A stretch of DNA of 64,000 bases, taken from an uncultured Collinsella sp. Its GTDB lineage: Bacteria > Actinomycetota > Coriobacteriia > Coriobacteriales > Coriobacteriaceae. The notes beneath the pieces are model-generated. The model had not been told where the DNA came from. It was given only the letters and a program-made list of their open reading frames with translations, and searched no databases. The stretch is from positions 310,001-374,000 of the forward strand of contig CATXID010000001.1 of the NCBI GenBank assembly GCA_958369225.1, given 5' to 3'. Shown piece by piece: positions 59,011 to 64,000 of this stretch (its first letter is position 1; every line of letters starts with the position of its first letter). Position numbers and translations under genes: made by a program.

Positions 59011-59042
59011 TCCATCCGGGCTGCTGAGGCTGGAGGTAATAC

Positions 59043-59984
59043 ATGTCAGAATTCATTAGGCCTCAGGTTCAGGTCGAAGAGATTAACGAGACGTCTGCTC
59101 GTGTCTCCGTTGAGCCGCTCGAGCGTGGCTACGGCGATACGCTGGGTAACTCCCTTCGTCGCGTTCTTCTGTCCTCGCTCGAGGGTGCCGCCGTCGAGGC
59201 TATTCAGATCGATGGCGCGCAGCACGAGTTCATGACCATCCCTAACATGGTCGAGGATGTCACCGACATCGTCCTGAATGTCAAGGGTCTTGTCTTCAGG
59301 GCTCTCGGCACGACCGACGAGGCGACCGCCACCATTTCGGTTGACGGCCCCTGCGAGGTCACCGGTGCGGACTTCTTTATTCCGTCCGAGTTTGAGCTGG
59401 TCAACCCCGAGCAGCACATCGCTACGCTCACCGAGGGTGGCCATCTCACTATGAGCATGCGCATCGGCTATGGCCGCGGCTATGTCTCTGGCGAGGCTAA
59501 CAAGCGCGACAACGATCCCATCGGTGTGATCCACGTCGACTCGCTGTACTCGCCGGTGTCCCGTTGCGCCAAGCTCGTTGAGGCTTGCCGTGTCGGTCAG
59601 CACACCGACTACGACCGCCTTGTCCTCGAGATCGAGACCAACGGCTCCATCGCTCCGCGCGACGCCGTGGTCCAGGCCGCCAATATCATCAACCAGCATA
59701 TGGCTGCCTTTATGAACCTTGCCGAGACCCCCGAGGTCGAGGAGGAGGCTTCGATCTTCGCTCCCGAGGTCACCAACGACAACGCCGAGCTGGACAAGCA
59801 GATTGAGGATCTGGACCTTTCCGTCCGTTCCTACAACTGCCTTAAGCGCGCCAGCATTCACTCGGTCCGTCAGCTCGTTGAGTTCTCGGAGAACGATCTG
59901 CTCAACATCCGTAACTTCGGTGTTAAGTCGATCGAGGAAGTGAAGGACAAGCTTGAGTCCATGGGCCTGAGCCTGAAGGCTTAA
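59043..59984 (+). CDS. rpoA: RNA polymerase alpha subunit
   Basis: 313 residues. N-terminal domain (assembly) with RVSVEPLERGYGDTLGNSLRRVLLSS, linker with acidic residues around 230-245, and C-terminal domain with VRSYNCLKRASIHSVRQLVE and NFGVKSIEEVKDKL for DNA and activator contacts. TGGAGG precedes ATG 59043. Confidence 0.96.
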   Translation: MSEFIRPQVQVEEINETSARVSVEPLERGYGDTLGNSLRRVLLSSLEGAAVEAIQIDGAQHEFMTIPNMVEDVTDIVLNVKGLVFRALGTTDEATATISVDGPCEVTGADFFIPSEFELVNPEQHIATLTEGGHLTMSMRIGYGRGYVSGEANKRDNDPIGVIHVDSLYSPVSRCAKLVEACRVGQHTDYDRLVLEIETNGSIAPRDAVVQAANIINQHMAAFMNLAETPEVEEEASIFAPEVTNDNAELDKQIEDLDLSVRSYNCLKRASIHSVRQLVEFSENDLLNIRNFGVKSIEEVKDKLESMGLSLKA

Positions 59985-60014
59985 TGCTTCGCATATTTGA
60001 GGAGAAACTAGACC

Positions 60015-60482
60015 ATGCGTCACAACGTTAAGAAGGGCCTGAAGCTCGGCACCGATGCGAGCCACACCAAGGCCATGAAGAAGAGCCTGGCCAAGGCCCT
60101 CTTCGAGAACGACCGCATCAAGACCACCGAGACCCGCGCTAAGGCGCTGCGTTCGGTCGTCGATCCGATCATCACCTGGGCCAAGAAGGGCGACCTGCAC
60201 TCTCGTCGTCTGGCCATCGCCAAGCTCGGCGATAAGCAGCTCGTTGCCGAGATCTTCGACAAGGCTGCCCAGGGCATGTGGCAGGACCGCAACGGCGGTT
60301 ACACCCGCATCATGAAGCTCGGTAACCGTAAGGGCGACAACGCTCCTATCGTTATCATGGAGCTCGTCACCGAGCCTTGCACGCCTAAGGCCAAGAAGGC
60401 TGCTCCGGCCCCCAAGAAGGCCGCTGCTCCCAAGAAGGTCGAGGCCGTCGAGGAGGCTCCTGCTGAGGAGACCGCTGAGTAG
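60015..60482 (+). CDS. rplQ: 50S ribosomal protein L17 with Ala/Lys/Glu tail
   Basis: 155 residues. The core matches L17 (MRHNVKKGLKLGTDASHTKAM, LFENDRIKTTETRAKAL, GGYTRIMKLGNRKGDNAP), followed by about 35 extra residues rich in Ala, Lys and Glu (KKAAPAPKKAAAPKKVE). Last gene of the alpha operon. Confidence 0.95.
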   Translation: MRHNVKKGLKLGTDASHTKAMKKSLAKALFENDRIKTTETRAKALRSVVDPIITWAKKGDLHSRRLAIAKLGDKQLVAEIFDKAAQGMWQDRNGGYTRIMKLGNRKGDNAPIVIMELVTEPCTPKAKKAAPAPKKAAAPKKVEAVEEAPAEETAE

Positions 60483-60508
60483 ACAATCCGTCTGCATAGG
60501 CTATATTC

Positions 60509-60539
60509 GAGGGGTACGTTCGCGTACCCCTCTTTTTTT
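60509..60539 (+). terminator. Terminator of the rplE-rplQ operon
   Basis: GAGGGGTACG pairs exactly with CGTACCCCTC, then TTTTTTT. A strong terminator. Confidence 0.95.
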
Positions 60540-60574
60540 GTCGCGATACCGTTTATTGTTTGTTGGGAGCGTCC

Positions 60575-61399
60575 ATGACCGCGCCGTCTGATTTCAATTC
60601 GACCCCAGAGCTCGATGCCACGCTCGTATTCCGTGTTGCCTATGACGGCTCGTCGTATAGCGGATTTGCCGAGCAGCCGGGTCAGACGACCGTTGCGGGC
60701 GAGTTGCGCCGCGCTATCGAGACGCTGCTGCGCCGCCCGATCGATCTGACGTGTGCGGGGCGTACCGATGCCGGCGTGCATGCGGTGGCCCAGTACATTA
60801 GCGTGCCCGTAACGGACGCTGAGCTGGCTCTGACGCGCCGTAGGTGGCTGAGGGCTATGGATGCCCTCCTGCCTAAAGATATTGCCATAAACGAGGTCTA
60901 CAAGGCTCGTAAGGGCTTTTCTGCGCGCTTTGATGCGCGCTCCCGTACGTATACGTACCGCATTGCCGATCGCGATGCGCGGCCCGTGCTGTCACGCGGC
61001 GCTGTGTGGTGGCATCGCTATCCCTTGGACGTCGAGGCTATGTCTGCCGCGTGCCCTGCGCTCTTGGGCGAGCAGGACTTTAAGAGCTTTTGCAAGGTGG
61101 CGTCTGCCGTGGGCAAACCCACGCACCGTTGCGTGATGCGTGCCGAGTTTGGCCACGAGGTCGCTTTTGGCGAGGATATCCTCACGTTTACCATCGAGGG
61201 CAATGCGTTTTTGCATTCGATGGTGCGAACCATTGTAGGCACGCTCGTGGAGATCGGCATGCATCGTCGCGATCCCCAGTGGATGCGCGAGGTCATTGAT
61301 GCCTGCGACCGTACCGCTGCGGGTCCCACGGCGCCTGCCTGTGGCCTTACGTTTATGGGCGTGGATTACGATCCCGCCGAGCTTGTCGTGCTCGACTAG
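60575..61399 (+). CDS. truA: tRNA pseudouridine(38-40) synthase TruA
   Basis: Modifies U38-40 in tRNA anticodon stems. 274 residues; catalytic Asp in CAGRTDAGVHAVAQ near residue 58, plus FSARFDARSRTYTYRI and a C-terminal FLHSMVRTIVGTLVEIG. ATG 60575 follows GGGAG; a TTG at 60560 would add five residues. The gene often follows rplQ in Gram-positives. Confidence 0.95.
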   Translation: MTAPSDFNSTPELDATLVFRVAYDGSSYSGFAEQPGQTTVAGELRRAIETLLRRPIDLTCAGRTDAGVHAVAQYISVPVTDAELALTRRRWLRAMDALLPKDIAINEVYKARKGFSARFDARSRTYTYRIADRDARPVLSRGAVWWHRYPLDVEAMSAACPALLGEQDFKSFCKVASAVGKPTHRCVMRAEFGHEVAFGEDILTFTIEGNAFLHSMVRTIVGTLVEIGMHRRDPQWMREVIDACDRTAAGPTAPACGLTFMGVDYDPAELVVLD

Positions 61400-61560
61400 G
61401 GGAGTGCTCGGCGCGTCCGTACCTGTCACATACTATGTGTGAGCTGCGCGTGTGCAACATCTGTTCTTGGCGTGCAACATGTTAGGCGGCTCGTTGCTTT
61501 TATAGCTCGGGTGTACCATGAACGACGGTTTGATTTGGCGCTGTCGAGAGGACGGAAAAC

Positions 61561-62601
61561 TTGGTTCGACGTGGTTCGCATCCGCGACTTTCGGTGATCC
61601 TTATTGTTGAGGGTTCGCCCAGCTATGCGATGCGCGCACTCGAGAGCGTCCAGAACCAAGACCTCTATGACCTGCAAATTGTCGTGGTTTGTCGCGACGT
61701 TGCACCGGGCGTGCGCCATTCGCTCGAAGTTGCCGCGGGCAGGGATATTCACATCGATTTGATTGACGTCGAGGATTCGGCGCGCGGAGCATGTCTCAAG
61801 GCCGGTTTTGCCGCCTCGCGCGGATTGCAGATTGTTGCCATGAACGCCGACGAGTGGTTTGCCCCACAGTCCCTTTCCAAGATGGTCGATGTTGCGTGCG
61901 ATGCTGCGGCAGACATGGTGATTCCCACGGCATCGCTCGACCGCTACGATGCTCATCGTGAGCGCCATTCGCGCGTACTGGATGCCACTTCTCTTGCGAT
62001 CGATGACCGTGCTTCTTTGGCGGCTGGTCTGTCTCAAATGATTTCCGGCGGCCTGATTGCCCAGACTCCCGGTGTGATGTACAGCCGCTCGCTGTTCGAG
62101 ACATGTTTGTCGCGCGACCGTGCGTTTCGCTCGATTGGGTTTATGACATGCGCTCTTTCGCAGGCGCAATGCATATCCGGGTGCGGTGATGCCTGTTTCC
62201 ATGCGGTGGCGCCACGGCTTACAGATGCTTTTGACCCCACATTGTTTGCCAAGCTTACCGATGACGCCCGGGCGCTCGACGAGCTTATTGATTCGCTTGC
62301 AGAGGCGAACGGTGACGCGCAGCTAAAGGTGGCGAGCCATATGTTTTACTTCGCCGGGCTGGTCGCCTGCATCGAAAATTTGTGCTTGAGCCCGCATGGG
62401 GTTTCTTCAATTGAGCGTTCCGCTCGTATGCGTGATATGCTCGAGGCATCTCGAACTCGTCAGATGGCCGCGGCACTCAAGGATAACCATCGTGGGCTCG
62501 GACTGTTGTTTGGACCGATTGCCAGTGCCAAGCCTGCGCGTTGCGTGATGTATACGCACCTGGCCGCTTTTTTTAACCGGACGGGCGTCAAAACTGCTTA
62601 A
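61561..62601 (+). CDS. Glycosyltransferase family 2-like protein
   Basis: 346 residues. The first 110 residues follow the GT2 fold (LSVILIVEGSPSYAMRALESVQNQDLYDLQIVVVC), but the usual DxD metal motif reads NADEW here, so catalytic activity is uncertain. The C-terminal half is helical and unrecognised. No membrane segment is evident. TTG 61561 follows GAGAGGACGG; no ATG near the conserved N terminus is available. It lies alone between truA and argR. Confidence 0.65.
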   Translation: MVRRGSHPRLSVILIVEGSPSYAMRALESVQNQDLYDLQIVVVCRDVAPGVRHSLEVAAGRDIHIDLIDVEDSARGACLKAGFAASRGLQIVAMNADEWFAPQSLSKMVDVACDAAADMVIPTASLDRYDAHRERHSRVLDATSLAIDDRASLAAGLSQMISGGLIAQTPGVMYSRSLFETCLSRDRAFRSIGFMTCALSQAQCISGCGDACFHAVAPRLTDAFDPTLFAKLTDDARALDELIDSLAEANGDAQLKVASHMFYFAGLVACIENLCLSPHGVSSIERSARMRDMLEASRTRQMAAALKDNHRGLGLLFGPIASAKPARCVMYTHLAAFFNRTGVKTA

Positions 62602-62732
62602 GACGGCTATGTTCGAAACAATCTTGCATGGAATTGTTTCGAAATGCGTTCTTATTCACAAATACCCTTAAATAGCGCTAAACTATACAATCACTGATTG
62701 ATTGTCTCGCCATCTATGGAGTGAGGTTTAGT

Positions 62733-63170
62733 ATGGCTAAAAAACGCAATGGGCGCCAGGATGCCATCAGAGATATCGTGCGCAACAAGGATGTTCGCAC
62801 GCAGCGCGTACTGGTGGACGAGCTCCGTGCCATGGGGTTTGATTGCACGCAGGCGACCGTTTCGCGCGACATTGCCGATATGGGGCTGCGCAAGCTTCCC
62901 GAGGGCATCTATGTTCTGGCCGAGGACTTGCATCTGCAGCGTATGGTCTCCGAACTGGTAACGGGCGTTCTACGTACCGACAACCTGGTTATGATCAAGG
63001 CTCAGCCCGGTACCGCTTCGGGCATCGCCGCTGCGGTCGATGCCGCTGAGCTGCCCGACGTGCTCGGTTCGCTCGCCGGTAACGACACCATCTTGGTTAT
63101 CGCCCAGACCGCCGAGGACGGCGAGCGCCTGGAGGCCCTCATCAACAAGCTGAGCAACTCTCGTAAGTAG
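62733..63170 (+). CDS. argR: Arginine repressor ArgR
   Basis: Arginine-dependent hexameric regulator of arginine synthesis and breakdown. 145 residues: winged HTH (QRVLVDELRAMGFDCTQATVSRDI), then the arginine-binding oligomerisation domain with PGTASGIAAAVDAAE and AGNDTILVIAQT. ATG 62733 follows GGAGTGAGG; a GTG at 62721 would add four residues. Upstream AT-rich DNA (62650-62700) has ATTCACAAATA, a possible ARG-box half, and TATACAAT. Confidence 0.93.
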   Translation: MAKKRNGRQDAIRDIVRNKDVRTQRVLVDELRAMGFDCTQATVSRDIADMGLRKLPEGIYVLAEDLHLQRMVSELVTGVLRTDNLVMIKAQPGTASGIAAAVDAAELPDVLGSLAGNDTILVIAQTAEDGERLEALINKLSNSRK

Positions 63171-63222
63171 GCGAGGCGGCGCGTGAGGACAGCGCCGTAC
63201 GAGCGCATATAGCGACTTTTAT

Positions 63223-63256
63223 GGGGCGTCGACGATGTTCGGCGCCCTTTTTTATT
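63223..63256 (+). terminator. Terminator after argR
   Basis: GGGGCG-type arm pairs with CGCCC and runs into TTTTTT. It ends the argR transcript. Confidence 0.8.
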
Positions 63257-63295
63257 GTCGCATCGTGTTGAGGCGCGTGCGAGGTTTCTCGTGAC

Positions 63296-63340
63296 AAAAA
63301 GGCGCCCGAGCAGCTATCGATCTGCTCGGGCGCCTTTGAT
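63296..63340 (-). terminator. Terminator of the penicillin-binding protein gene
   Basis: AAAGGCGCCCGAGCAG (63298-63313) pairs exactly with CTGCTCGGGCGCCTTT (63322-63337). Read on the minus strand it is followed by TTTTTGTC, so it serves the gene that ends at 63358. Confidence 0.9.
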
Positions 63341-63357
63341 TGGCTATGGCTGGGTGC

Positions 63358-64000
63358 CTACTGACCCGTAGAGGGATCGGGCGTGGGCGTAGGCGTAGGC
63401 GTTGGAGTGGGGGAACCGCCCTCGCCGCCACCTTCGCCACCGCTACCGTCGCCGCCGGTCGACCCGCCGGTCGACCCGCCGGTCGTACCGGTGCCACCGG
63501 AGGTTTCGCCGCCTGTGGTCTCGGTCGTCGTGGTGGTAGTGGTCGTCGTTGTGGTGGTCTCTTCCTCCTCGTCGTCCTCCTTATCGCTGCTTTCCGCCTT
63601 CTTGGCGTTGTTGGTGCCGTAGAACTTCCAGACGTTGTTGTTCTTATACGTGGGGGCAGTGCCCGTCGGGAACTCCTCGCGGTCGGTGCCGGCAAGGACG
63701 GTGTTCATGAACTTCTTAAAGACGGGCAGGTTGGTGCTGTCACCCAGCAGGTCCGTGCCGTACTTTTGGATGGGAATCTCACCTGCGGAGTAGCCGGTCC
63801 ACAGGGCGCATGCCAGCTGCGGGGTATAGCCGCAGAACCACAGGTTAGTGGTGTTGTCGGTGGTACCTGTCTTGCCGGCATAGGGCTGGTTCACGCTCAG
63901 AGCGCCGGCGGCACCCGTGCCGCTGCCCTGCATGACGCCGGTCAGGACGTCGGTCACTGCCGCGGCCTCGCCGGTGGAGAGCACCTGCGAGGGGTTATCG
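63358..64000 (-). CDS. Class A penicillin-binding protein, C-terminal part (partial)
   Basis: The gene enters from the right edge; 213 residues to the stop are visible. The transpeptidase KTG motif is in YAGKTGTTDN, preceded by QVLSTGEAAAVTDVLTGVMQG and followed by WFCGYTPQLACALWTGY, typical of PBP1A/2c enzymes that polymerise and cross-link peptidoglycan outside the membrane. After residue about 130 the tail is low-complexity: a run of about twelve Thr, Gly/Ser/Thr repeats and a (PT)n stretch. The N-terminal glycosyltransferase domain would lie outside the window. Confidence 0.9.
   Translation of the reverse strand, partial: DNPSQVLSTGEAAAVTDVLTGVMQGSGTGAAGALSVNQPYAGKTGTTDNTTNLWFCGYTPQLACALWTGYSAGEIPIQKYGTDLLGDSTNLPVFKKFMNTVLAGTDREEFPTGTAPTYKNNNVWKFYGTNNAKKAESSDKEDDEEEETTTTTTTTTTTTETTGGETSGGTGTTGGSTGGSTGGDGSGGEGGGEGGSPTPTPTPTPTPDPSTGQ

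Overview
The window reads as a chromosomal segment of a GC-rich gut actinobacterium of the Coriobacteriia, most likely Collinsella or a close relative. This rests on protein style, the fused AccD-AccA carboxyltransferase, the type II fatty-acid cluster and a purine-catabolic gene set known from gut anaerobes. It is an inference from gene content; there is no rRNA in the window to confirm it. No tRNA, rRNA, integrase, IS transposase or CRISPR array was found.

Layout. (1) 1-7026: end of a fatty-acid synthesis operon (probable fabK tail, fabD, fabG, fabF, accB, fabZ, accC, accDA). (2) 7067-10246: an orphan PTS EIIC, a Mn-type cation diffusion facilitator and a histidine phosphatase. (3) 10705-16493: first half of the S10-spc ribosomal operon, rplC to rplX, without rpsJ at its usual first position. 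(4) 16494-50716: about 34 kb that separates rplX from rplE, two genes that are normally adjacent. (5) 50717-60482: second half of the spc operon and the alpha operon, rplE to rplQ, with secY, adk, map, infA and rpoA. (6) 60575-64000: truA, a glycosyltransferase-like protein, argR and the 3' end of a penicillin-binding protein.

The 34-kb interval is the main point of interest. It carries an almost complete set of the genes that in E. coli lie in the ygeW-ygfM/xdhD region and that define anaerobic, selenium-linked purine or urate breakdown: two NCS2 nucleobase permeases, ssnA, ygfK, a four-cluster ferredoxin, a fused molybdenum hydroxylase (xdhD type), diaminopropionate ammonia-lyase (ygeX), ygeY, the carbamoyltransferase ygeW, carbamate kinase, the MocA-type nucleotidyltransferase, a hydantoinase/dihydropyrimidinase (hyuA), yqeC, yqeB and an XdhC-family protein. 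Two paralogous PAS-HTH (YheO-like) regulators each sit divergent from a catabolic block. The proposed flow is import, oxidation or reduction of the purine ring by XdhD/YgfK, ring opening by the amidohydrolases, release of carbamoyl phosphate (ATP by carbamate kinase), and diaminopropionate cleavage to pyruvate and ammonia. The same interval also holds a sugar-type oxidoreductase with a DeoR regulator, RNA-modification genes, ridA, a decayed DUF4143 ATPase, a probable type I toxin-antitoxin pair and a DnaQ-like exonuclease.

Non-coding structure is unusually rich. There are several families of long palindromic repeats, two composite palindromes that share a core but have locus-specific self-complementary arms, an evenly spaced array of alternating half-sites, and a five-unit 23-bp tandem array. 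Palindromic or hairpin repeats lie near each point where the ribosomal superoperon departs from its usual order. Structured leaders precede rplC, rplB, rplN and rpmJ.
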